Shown here: positions 11,901-23,300 of the stretch, piece after piece | Layout of the letters: every line of letters starts with the position of its first letter | Numbering within the stretch: the stretch's first letter is position 1 | NCBI GenBank assembly: GCA_002633005.1 | Contig: NMRA01000589.1 | Location: forward strand, 92,641-156,640 | DNA from: Phoronis australis | Taxonomy: Eukaryota; Phoronida; Phoronidae | Length of the DNA stretch: 64,000 nt | Direction of reading: 5' to 3' | Program-made: the position numbers and the translations under genes | The notes under the pieces: generated by a model | Seen by the model: only the letters and a program-made list of their open reading frames with translations | Told to the model about the DNA's origin: nothing | Database searches by the model: none

Positions 11901-13801
11901 AAATTGAACCCAAGAATCAGTACACGACACATGAATGTATGATTGCTCCAATAGATACATGTAGGTGTTCGTTGTTGAATATGTACTTAAGTTACGGTTC
12001 TGGTGTCCATTTTGTATAAAACTGAGGATTGTGTTGCAGTCCAACAATACACATTTTCTTCAAATTTATTCCCTAGGAATGTCTACGGATTTTTCTGATA
12101 TACGCCCACTCGGAGTATTTAAAGACAGACCGTTCTGCACAAAATCCGGTTGTTATCGATCCTGTGTTTTAGATTGGAGGTATTACACGTTTCTTGAAAA
12201 ATGGACTTTAATTCATGTGCACTAATAAGATGCCGTTTCCTTTGCTCATCCTGAACACTCGTGCCAAGTAGCATATGGCCAGGGAGAAAAAGAATGATCG
12301 CAACATGCGCCAATTTGCCTTTTTTGTATAGATAGCACGCATTTGACGTCCTGTTTGAAATCAAATCTGTCCCTTGTATAAGTGTTGAAAGTTTTAGGCA
12401 ACTCAGTCCTGATGAATCATCCCCACATGTTTTGGTACGCAAATCGTGACTACTAATGGATGTTAACGCCGACTTAACAAGGAAAGCGCTCTGAGGAGCA
12501 ATACTTGACGAAAAAGAATGAAAATGTGAAGATAAGATCGACAAAGAAACAAAAAATATCAAAAACCACGACCCCTACGATCGTCAAATTTGAAAACCTT
12601 GAAATAATTCCAAAACGGTGTGCCGTACCAAAAAAGCAAGCATGCACTGCGGATAGCTCGTGAGTAGCTCTATTTACATGCAAAGTTTGAAATAGTTCGC
12701 TCATAGGATCACGGAAATAGAACTCCACAACCAATAAACGGCTGTCACTGCGCCACCTTGCGTCCGGTTTCGCCAAAAACAAAAGCCCTGGAGCTATTGG
12801 TTAGATACGTAGTTTACGTAAATTTCTTGTCGATCAGACGAAAAATGCGCTGGTTAGCACTATAACGATAGGCAACGAAGTGCAGCCAGAAATAAGTTGA
12901 TGAAAGAACAGGTTTCTATGCAGTGAATCTCGAATAGCTCGAGAACGATCAATCGTAGCGAGAAGCCCGTTCCACATTGCCGATAGCGATTGAGATACCA
13001 AATTTCAGACAGATCTGTAAAGGGACGCTGAAGATACGGCACAAAAACTCAATAATGGAGAGCAGTCACCGAAAAATTTCGAGTAACTAGAGAAAAACAA
13101 ATTGCTCTGACTTACAATATTCTGTGAAATGATCTATCGCAAGCCAAAACCGTGAAAAATGGCCATCGCAATGCAATCTTGCTTCTGATTTCAACAAAAA
13201 ATACAATAAACTCTGAGCTATTTGCGAGACACATGTTGCGTGTAAGTTCTACGTTAATCGGAACCGGTACAAAACGCGACCTATAGGTTACGAAAAAATA
13301 AACAAACAAAAAACTATTTCTCAGGAATTTGATTCACGTTTATCAACTTAAAAAACACCTATTCCCACCAGAAAGAAAAAATATCTATTATGAACGATTT
13401 CTAATTGTAGCATGAAATGGAAGAATTCAGACAGCTGTTTCCTAACCACGAAAGGGACCGCCTTTTCCCCGGGTCAAAATCAACAGTAAGTAAAACGTGC
13501 TCACTAAAGCATTTTGAAATACGATTTCTGTGCTAACTTGTCTTATCCTTTCACTTTCTCCAAAATGTGAAGTGTAGGGAAGATGTATTGTTCAAACGAT
13601 ATCTATATATTTTTGTAGCGATTGGAAGATTCACCTTCTCCGGCCAAAATACGCAAGTCATTGAATAAATCACCTGGAAAGTTTTTCAAAAGCCCATCTC
13701 GTGTGTCAAAGGGGGCACAAAAGAATAAGAAAGAGAGCAAAGCCAACTGGTTTGATTGCGACTCTATTTTTGGATTCGGAGCTGATGAAAACGAACCTTA
13801 A
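2980..13801 (+). CDS. sycp1: SYCP1-like synaptonemal complex transverse-filament protein (C-terminal 692 aa)
   Basis: Sixteen exons: 2980-3041, 3940-4056, 4464-4568, 4659-4762, 5057-5174, 5509-5579, 5687-5768, 7471-7596, 7685-7873, 8085-8285, 9032-9178, 10115-10297, 10546-10741, 11559-11680, 13411-13485, 13619-13801. They stay in one frame to the stop. The first eleven encode a long, almost uninterrupted Lys/Glu/Leu coiled coil. The last five encode a basic Ser/Thr-Pro-rich tail with STPKTPR, TPSRTP, RTPQNK and KKRHVMF followed by SDSGESSTSEL. As recalled, vertebrate SYCP1 has the same order: coiled coil, TPK-type sites, KKRKMAF, SDSSETTDLLS, basic end. An exon-10 block (CKMKEMIKTLDEF) also resembles the vertebrate coil end. 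SYCP1 bridges lateral elements of paired meiotic chromosomes through its coil. The N-terminal roughly 250-300 residues are missing. The 7873 donor (GTGGAC) is weak, and using GTAATT six bases later would add two codons. A generic coiled-coil kinetochore protein is the main alternative. Confidence 0.82.
6240..7030. repeat. C-rich / G-rich inverted pair in a sycp1 intron
   Basis: Positions 6,250-6,330 hold several CCCTCGACCC-like units ending near CAACCCTGTCGACCC. Positions 6,968-7,028 hold the inverse (GGTTGTGGGTCGAGCGGG, GTGGGGTGAGGGATTGAGGG). The match continues for about 70 bases with mismatches. It looks like a decayed foldback element. Confidence 0.45.
10925..11275 (+). repeat. Dispersed repeat, copy A
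   Basis: Lies in a sycp1 intron. It shares many blocks with 60,640-61,400, for example CTTACCTCAAAATCCA, TTGTACACCCAG, TCACATTTCTTG, TTTCACGAACTATTCAA and GAAAATGATAACA in the same order and strand. Copy B carries about 400 additional bases in the middle. Confidence 0.7.
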
Positions 13802-14321
13802 CAGAAAATATCAGATTGTGATTTATCTATATTTATCAAACCAACGTTTTACATATTAAACAGTTTAATAATTAACACAATGTATTTGTTTGCAAGTTGT
13901 TAACTTTTTATGTGATAAAATTAGAAGTATGTTTATAAAGACTCAAGCCATGTTAGACCGCTCAGAGAATGTAACCTGATATTTGGAATCATCCATCTTT
14001 CGCTAGGGGCTTGGGCGTTGTTTAAGCTTGTGTAAACAACATTAGTAAAGTTTCATTTTTTACAATGTTAGTATTTGTTGAAAAGAAAAAATATACGATG
14101 CATTTGCCTCTTTCTGATGTTTTTAGCCCTGCCTCTGTCACATGTCGAGCGGTTGGATAAGCTAAGACGTGATGAATACTCCATGTGTGTGCACTGGAAT
14201 GTAAATTATTGTAGTTTTCATTATGGCGATCGACAAAACTGTATCTGTCTTGCCAGTGTTTAGTGTAAGTGGTAGGCGTCTTGACGGAAGGTCAAGAGTT
14301 GCTTCTCGAAATGCCAGTCGT
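13802..14321. other. Convergent 3' intergenic region between sycp1 and the HMG-box gene
   Basis: These 520 bases separate the sycp1 stop from the stop of the HMG-box gene. It must hold both 3' UTRs. ATTAAA occurs on + at 13,855 and on - at 13,869-13,864, separated by CAG. Confidence 0.75.
13855..13860 (+). terminator. ATTAAA polyadenylation signal candidate of sycp1
   Basis: ATTAAA lies 54 bases after the sycp1 stop codon, a normal distance for a short 3' UTR. It is the only common poly(A) hexamer I see in the first 100 bases. Confidence 0.5.
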
Positions 14322-17300
14322 TCACTTGTCTAAAGTTGCTCCATCTACCATTTGCTTAAGCTTATCTGGTGTCACTTCGCTCAGAGATGAAGTGCTTTTC
14401 GACTCAATGGACGCACTACTTGAACTGCCTATAGATTCAGACAAAACAGCGTAGGTTGGGTTCAGTCCGTTTTCTTTTGGTGGCGAACCTGAAAAACTTC
14501 TGCGTCGAACAACACTGACTGGCTGCGGTTGAGTCATCTCGTCCACTCCCCAGCAGCTTCCGTCCATTGCAGAGAAATAATTTCCATAATTAACAGATGT
14601 GTCCGAAATTGCGGAGGTGTTACTTGGTGTCTTCGTTAGTGCGTTCTCCTTTTGGTGTTTCTTACTGCAACGATGAAGCAGAAGTAAAGTAGAGTTGTCT
14701 TATAACAATGGTCACCGTCCTAAAAAGAAGGAAGTGGAAGGATTGGGGCATCCTTCATTGCTGGAAGAGCTAATGCACCAGAGTCGATGTGTACTCTGCA
14801 TGAAAACGTTAAGGTTCCACTAATTTATCGGTCGTAATAAATTGATAGACGGTGTTCAATACTGGTCTTTATTTTGATAGGCACACATGCTTTATGTGTG
14901 AAGAACTCCGCAGTCGTACCTTTGCGTAAGTGAAGGCGAGTAAAACATCTCCTTCGTCCATCCGAACTGTTCTGCATATTTTACTTCGCACGGGACATAA
15001 ACCAGCTGAGGAATGAACTCTTCTCTTGTGTTACCTGTCAATAGAAAAACGATTGCGATAGAAACGGCACTGCTGCTACACATCAGGTGGTCACCAAAGG
15101 GATTAAATTAACATTTTGTTTCTAATGATAATTCCGTATTTGCTAACCATTACGTCTCCCAGTTATTCGAATTTCAACTTAATAGTGGTAAAGTTTACAA
15201 ATTCCGAAATGTGCCTTTGAAGAAATACACTTGTTATTATTTAGCTTTTACTCAAACTTATGGTCATTTGTCTTTTAAGAAACGTTTTTTGGAAAACCTG
15301 AAAATGGGGATCGACCTTCACCTCCAAAAACGAAATGCAGCGCACGTGACAATGCGGTTGAGTTAAGAATCGCTATATGGTCATTGTACCTTAGAACCGC
15401 TTCTTACGCTACATGTAAGTTGTCGCTCTTGCGCTGCTCGGACCAAACTCCCATACAACATTTTAAACAAACGGGAAACTTGACTTAGACATCGAGGACA
15501 TCTTGATTTCGTAGGAAGTCGAATGAGCGGCATGAACAATAGCTGCTGTCTTCCACTTAGGAATCCAGAAATTTGGCGTCTACCCGAATATAGAACCCCC
15601 GGCATTCAACGTGGAATTTTTGGCAGCAATAGGATACCCTTCAGACAAGTAGAATTCAGCAAAATTCTGATTGATATTAGAAAGCTTGGCGAAGGAGTGA
15701 ATAGCCTGAGGTCACAGGGTCACGCTCACGTCTGCATTGTGTTATAAGAGAGCTCCTGCTACACGTTAAACGCCAACGCAACTGGAGAAGGGTTACACAA
15801 ATATAACCACTACCAGAGTGGCACTGTGGTGACAATCACTGATCAGGAGTGGCGGAATACAAATTGGCAACAGCGGAAGAGAAACCGTAAAGGTGACGAA
15901 AAGGCGAAAGAATTGACAGTAAAGCAGGATAACACCGTGGCACGATAGTGACTAGCACTGGTGGCAAATGGATATAATAGGTTTTAATTGTCCCGGATTG
16001 ATTCCTGATTTCAGAACCAATTACTTCCATTGAAGAACACCTTGTATTCTGGAATCAGGAACCCATAAAACTGACTATTACCGGCTGGTGACCAATGAAT
16101 TAATGGGGGAAACGGAGGAGAGGGGATAAAAGCTACAGTCGCGGTGACATTATGCTCTGCCGCCGGTGAATACAATCAAGTTCCCAGTTATAAAAAATAT
16201 AAGGTGATATCAATAGTGATTTTGTGCAAAAATGCCCTGAGAAAAAGTGTTTATGTTTAATCCACAAACTCTAAGTTATTACCGTTTGCTTTGAATATTT
16301 ATAATCATAACATTCCTCTCATTTACTTTCATGAAATAATACCAAAATTGAGATGCTTTGGCAGAAAACATGAGTATATCCGACAATTACCTCCTGATTG
16401 TCTGTGGCTTTTCTGATAAAAAGCAGCAAGGCAAATCGGACCTCAGAACAAAATAAGGTCATATTTTAAACATTTAACCGAGTGAGACACATGCAATAAG
16501 CTTAACTTTCAAAAAACATTGAAAAGTTGCATAAATTTTATGATATCTACCATAAATTGACAATATTGAAAGTCACGTTGTTCGTGTGACAACCCTGAAG
16601 GCGAAAATGCAGTTCAACATTGTAATGTAAGCAAAAAATGCTGACCTCTTAAGTGCTGGAGGATGTGGGGCAATCGTGAATTTGTAATTTTCGGTCATTT
16701 TTGGCATTTCAACTTTTTCCCTTGGGCGGAAAGACGGGGCTTTGTTGAATTTTTACATCAGTTCTTTGAGAAACCCCATCAAGTGTGCTTTCTGTAAGTT
16801 GTGCCTTTTTCATGTGTCTTGGGACAGTGTGTAAACAAGGGCTTTTATTGACCCAGACCAATGACAACGTCAAAATCGGCCACACTCGGTCTTGGTTCGG
16901 GTATCGGAAGTATCTACTGTATCTCAATCGTATCAAAATACACAAGGCAGCTGTTCCTTAGCTCCGAAGTCGACACAAGGGGCCCAGGGTTCAATGTTTG
17001 TGCTCAAAATCCTGGAAATTATTTTTTGTCACTTCATGCCATACTTTTGTGCGAATTCAAAATAAGTCTCTTATTCTATGCTTTAGTTTATAATGACTTA
17101 CGTGGATAACTACCTTCATCAAGCTACTAAATAAAGTCTCGTATCAAATATTCGAGTTTTTACTCAAAATCTCGAGTTTTTGCTCGCGTTTGTAGAACGA
17201 ATTTAATTATTATCAAGTGTAAAATTGGACTAGAAACTGATGTGTATAAATCATAATGTATTCCAGCACAGAACAATAACCACTTGATTTAGATTCGTAC

Positions 17301-20300
17301 AAAAATAGATCACAAAAAGCGAAAACTAATTCGAAGTTCGATTTCGAGTACAAGCATTCGACCCCCGCCCTTGATGATAGGACTTGTTTCGGTACAATAC
17401 ATGACCATACGTTCGATTAAACAATTCGCCGCAATTTTCATGGTTGTTTGAAGTGAACCACTTTCCTCAAATATAGCTTCGATCCCCATCCAAGTACACG
17501 GGTTTGGGGGTCGACCATGAATCCGGCATGTGTGTTTGGAATTTTATCATATTGTTTTTGGTAATGCGTTGATATCACCATCATGGTCAAAACTTTGAAG
17601 CTGTAATATAAATTACGCCAAGTTCTCAAAAACTCTTCTTAAGCGAACTTAAAAGTTACGTTATGGAACTAAAGTATTTACCACTTTCGTCGCCGGGAGG
17701 ATAAAGTCTATTGGAGGGCTGATGTGCTGGGCGTGGTAGGAGATTTGTATCTATTCTGAAGAAAGTTGGTGCCGCGGGCAAGCTGGCTATCTGAGAAAGA
17801 TGTTTCCCGTGTGATCGTTGAGACCATTCTCCCCTGCTGTTCGCAGCTTTGTTGTCAGTATCTTCACGAGCAGGTGTGCTTTGGATATCCCCATGGCCTG
17901 TTTCTGACTCGGAGATCTGTTTTCGAATGCTGCTTGGAACCGTCGCGGGCACTGCCAGAATGGCTGGTTTTAATATCTGAATGTTTTGCGGCATCATAGC
18001 TAAGGGCTGCGATACTGTTGGTGTCGATGGTGGTTGCGCATTTCTGACGTTATTGCTTTTGAAAGTGGGTGTATTCTGAAGAGCGTAGGGCAGTGGCCGC
18101 GAGGGTGTTTTTCGGGCACCAAAACCGGATGTCTGCAATATTGACCGGTACAATGCTTCTTGTCTCGCCTTTTCCTCCAATCTAGCCTTTTTGAACTTCC
18201 TCGCTTCTCCAGGACAATACTGATAATCTGAAACACCATGTGAATTATAAGTTATGCATCAACTCCCCGTAATTATTTTCACCTAGTGCACGTAAAATCC
18301 TACAGTATCGTTGTCTAGACTGGAACAATGAACCCCTTTCACACCGCCGTCTCTGTAAGAATTTACTTGTCTATTGCGTGAGGATTCCCAGAATCCCGTG
18401 TGTGGATGGGTAACAGTGTTTATGTTTTCCTAGTTTCCTCGGCAGTCGCAGAATATGCCGATGGTGACTTCTAAAGGTTTACAGCCAATCGATGACGGAT
18501 TCATAATCTCAAACTTAAACATACGTAGTCATTATGCAATCTGCAGGTTTTCAAATTTAAATGAAGTGAGGGTACACAATTTGGCTTTCAGATTACAACC
18601 ACGGCCAGATTGCAAAAAAATCAACTGCAAGCCTCAATAAATCTCAATATCTGTGTTAACGTAGTGAGTTAAATGTGTTAAAAACCGTTTTGAACTGGAT
18701 GCTCACGAAAGCGATAGAAGATTGGTTGCTGTTATTTTTGTTTTAACTGAAATGCAAGCTAAGAGCAATATTTCATAAAAAGCTTACCGTGCTTGCTTGT
18801 CACTGTTTTCGAACTAAAAATACTCTGGCAGTATCACAAAAGAGGGCAACTGAACGCGGGGGGGGGGGTGCACAAATTTTTGGTTCAGTGCAGGGGAAAC
18901 GACACATAATCGTCCCCTGTACGGCAAAACCTTGGCTTGTTACGCGCTTTTACCTTTAGGTCAAACAATAATTGTTAAAACACTACCACTTTGTTTGTAG
19001 CAAAAAGGACACTGAAACTCGTATACCCTTAAAGAACTAGAAAGCATAGTAAACGTGTAAACGTTCTTTCTTTCTTCTCCTGTTGCACAGTTAACAGTAC
19101 TTGCTATGACATAGGATGGGCCCGGTAGATTTTGATCTGAAGTTCATCCTTATAGATGTGTAACACGTCTAAAGCTGTTGTCACGCTTTCTTGTGCAGCA
19201 GACATTGTAAAAAGTTTTGAGGGATGACGAGGGTTATAAATGTTAGATGTCCACAATTGAGATAGTCGTTATTAATATTGGCCAAAGCAACGGAAATCAC
19301 ATGCTTACTCGGATATTTCCGCTTGTGTTCCTTTTCTGCCTCTTTTGCAAGATTGTGATACTTCATTCGGTCTTCAGCAGTCATTGCTTTCCACATTGCT
19401 CCAAGTCTGCGAAAGTAATTCACCTATTACTACGTTATCGACCAGTGCGTGAACACACGAACGGTAGTCAGGAGGGGAGGAGGGATACGCTACATTTTTA
19501 CACAAGGGACTGAGGTGCGCTTCGGAATCCTAAAATGCGATGTACGAGCACGCATTGTTGGTTGTTGCAGGTAGGCTACATGAAAATTTTTGAGGTTTTA
19601 AGTTCAGTCTTCACGGCTTATGTCATTCAGCCTGTTACAACTTAGCTCGATAGGGGACTGTTTCGTGAAAAGCGACGTAAGAATTTTATAACATTTGGTC
19701 TTACAAGCTTCCCACTACTTCCGAAAATAATTAAATCTCAAAGTCGCTGAGAATGTACACCCAACTGATAGTTACTGCATGAGATAATTTATGTAAATTA
19801 TTTCTATACTGTTAAGCTCATAATTACTTGGCTAAACATGAAACAACTCCTACGCTAACACTTGAGATTTTGTCTTCCCAACGCCTTATTCAGAGTGTGA
19901 CTAACCCGTCCACATCGATTCATAAATTAACCTATCGCCAAGACTATGACTGACGGCTTAGATGACCAATCAGAACGCAGCATTCTTGATACACCTCCGT
20001 CTGCGTTTCCAAGTCGCAATTTTACCCGACAAACAACACGTTGTCGTGTAAAACTTATTTTTGTCTCTTGCTCACGAAATTGTGCGATAAGAATGGTGAT
20101 ACGATGTTGATGTGGCGAGTGTTATTCTGACAGTCGTTATGCAGCTGGGGCATTCCCTTAGCCGAAAGGTGATGTCGACTGTGTAAACGATCGATAAAAG
20201 CCGGGTGTGGACTGCCACACGAGCAGCTAAACTTGACAATGTTGCTGGATTACTCGAAGGTTAAACACAAAAATATTTGGTCCAAGATATGCACTTTTCA

Positions 20301-23300
20301 ATTTAGTGGCTACAGTGTAGGCTCCGGAGTTTCACTCGTCAGGCCGCCTTTGTCTCGGCACCTGCTGGATACCAGGATGTCCCTGGAAATTGTTGTTTTT
20401 AGGGACACTTATATTATTTTTTATTTCTTTGGACCTAATGGGCATCGTTTTGTTTCGTAGCAGAGGTACATTTCTTGTTACTCATATACCCGTAGACTGG
20501 CGTTCAACTGAACTTCTCTCTCCAAAATTGAGAGATTCGATCGGCACAGGGAGGGCATTGGATTACTGAACTCAAAGCCTTGTTCGAGTTGTTGTCACGA
20601 AAAAATAAACAATTGAATTACTTTTTGATCAGAACCTGTAGTATACACTTCGCCTTTAGAGTTAGTGAGAGCTCATTTTTAAGTTGTTCAAATATGGTAT
20701 TTAGATTTATGAAGTTTTAAAACAGAATTTGAGTTATTTTTGTAAATAGCCATTTTTTGCCACTACACCATCTTTTGTAACCATATCACAGCTTAGTGAT
20801 CATGCTACGTTTAAAAGTAACTGAAAGCTACCTTTCTGCAATGAAACCCCAAAAATGTGAAATTCATCAGAAGGTAAGGCCAATTCCATGCTGGAAATTG
20901 TCGTGGACCCTACCCTAGACTTATGTACCGGAGCTAACTTCTTGCCTAGGACAAGATGAGTGTGTACTTGAGCTATGAACCTGTTTTTTTAATCAAACTG
21001 TTTCGTTCGAAGATTAGAAAAGCGTAAACAGTGTTATCGACTCGAGCTACTTTTTATTTGACGGAATTTAGAGGACGACAGAATAAAAATATCGGTGAAT
21101 CTTTACTGATTTTGTTCGAAAGATCCTGAAATCTATGGCATCACTAAGACAATTCGACTTTAGGGTTACTCAGCTTTACATTAACATATCGCATCAGTGG
21201 CCTTGGCATTTGTGTGGTGAACCTGTGTGGGGTTCTTCGGATTTTCGCTGGCTCCGAAATACTTTTCCCGAACACTTTATTTTTCATCGTCACCTTTACA
21301 AATTCTCACATCATTAACGTACAATTCTCAGCTGAAAAGCATCGCCTGTTGTCTTTCTTTTCGGATAGAGCAAAAACACTCATCGATTCCACCAGGAACA
21401 TCGTTTAGCGACAGTGTTTTTGCCTCTGTTTGTTTGTCTGGTGTCAGGTGACTTTTTGCAAGGGGGGCGGAGCTTGCGATAGGTCAATTTATGGTTGGGG
21501 GTTAACCGCGATGCTAAAGAAAACCTATTCCCTAATTTCTCTTAAAATGCAAAAATTTCAAAAATTTAAAGACGGTTATCAGTTACTTTTCAATTTTAAA
21601 ACCAGTGATGTTGGTCGTTTGCTTTTCGTTATATTTTATTTCTGAAACGCGTACGGGCGTGCTGGTTTACGATCGCAATTATCTAATCCAGCACGTTCAG
21701 CCAAGCCCATGAACAGCGACCAGCTCACTTCCATCCGTGTCGGCGCCATCAATCCTTTCATGTGCTGAGGTCTTGGCTGGACACTCTGGGGTAAACAGTG
21801 CACGGTTTCTGGTCCACTTGGGCGCAAATCATGTCAGCGTAAAATTTGCCCAAATGACCATTATTCAGCAATTGTGAAGTGGCAGCGTGAGTCCAAATTT
21901 CTGTCTTAAGTCACTTTTCATGAAACCGATTCCAGAGCAGAACTTTGCAACAAATGGTATGTACCTTGCAAAGTTGAGAATAGCTTAGATGCAAAACGTC
22001 AGGAACGACTGAGACAGTTTTACGAGTACGATTTTTATAGAAAATCGGGGATTCGCATCCTGTGCAACTTCTGGACCTACCACGACAAAGACACATTACC
22101 AATCCTAAAGAATTTGAAGTTGACTCTGGAGATCAGTCCTCGCAAATCCTCGCACACTCTGCATGCTTTTACGCTGTGAAGCCTTGGATCAAATAATTGA
22201 CCTATCGCAAGCTCCGCCCCTATGCGAAAAGTCACGTGATACCCGACATTCGAACGAGATGTCAGAGGCAAATACATGTATACTGTCGGTAAACGACGTT
22301 CCTCTGGTGGAATCGATGAGTGTTTTGCACTATTTGAAAACGTTTCAACAGAGACAAGAGGCGATGCTTTTCAACAGAGAATTGTACGTTCATGATATGG
22401 GAATTTGTTAAGGTGACGATGAAAAAATGGCTCGAGAAGCCAGCGAAAATCCGAAGAACCCCTCGAGCCTTGGGGCCACCTTCACCTGGCAAATGACAAG
22501 GCCACTGATACGATATGTTCATGTAAAGCTGGGTATTTACCTCAAAGTCGAATTATCTGTACGATTCCATAGATTTCATGATCTTTCTAAGAAAATCAGT
22601 GAAGATTCACCGATATTTTTATTCTGTCGGCTGCTAAATTTCGCCAAATAAAAAGTAGGTCACAACTGGTGGGACTCCCGGAGTAAAGTAGGTCATAGAT
22701 TACAGACAACACATGCACTATAGTCTCTGACTAGGTCGACTCGACAGCACTGTTTACGCTTTTCTAATCTTGTAACGAAATATTTTGATCAAAAAAATTC
22801 AGGTTCATAGCTCATGTACACATTCATCTCGTCCTAGGCAAACAGTTAGCTACGGCGGGGTACGTCTAGGGCTGTGTCTAAGTAAGTCAAGTTAATGTCT
22901 GGAACTCAGTGGCGGATCTAGGATACCACAAGGGGGGTCCAACATGTTGCCTCGTGGAATTGGGCAAAGTGCAATTGTATGTACACAGGCGGCCCGAAAG
23001 TTGCAGGGGCCTGGGATGAAGACCTTAGGACCTTCTGTTCAGAAAATCTATCGGTGGACTAAAAAAACAGGATCTGGGGTCTGAGCCCCTCCTCTTCCGC
23101 TACCGGTCCTAGTTACTGAACTCAATATTTCCTCACGCTTCACGCCGGCTCTTGCTGTTTCATTTTGCTTGCGGGGGGCTGCCCCCCCCCCTAAATCCGC
23201 CTATGGAATTGTCCATTAAGACATTTAAATTAGGCCTACCTTCTTACGAACTTGGCATTTTTTTGTAGTTTCATTCCATAAAGGTAACTTTCATTTAATT

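Noticed and set aside
12119-12562. 147-codon minus-strand open frame
   Set aside because: No domain or compositional sign of a protein, no splice partners, and it lies in a sycp1 intron.
17766-17999. Plus-strand open frame across the HMG-gene exon
   Set aside because: It is the antisense shadow of the 546-base coding exon, whose minus-strand frame is supported by phase and composition.
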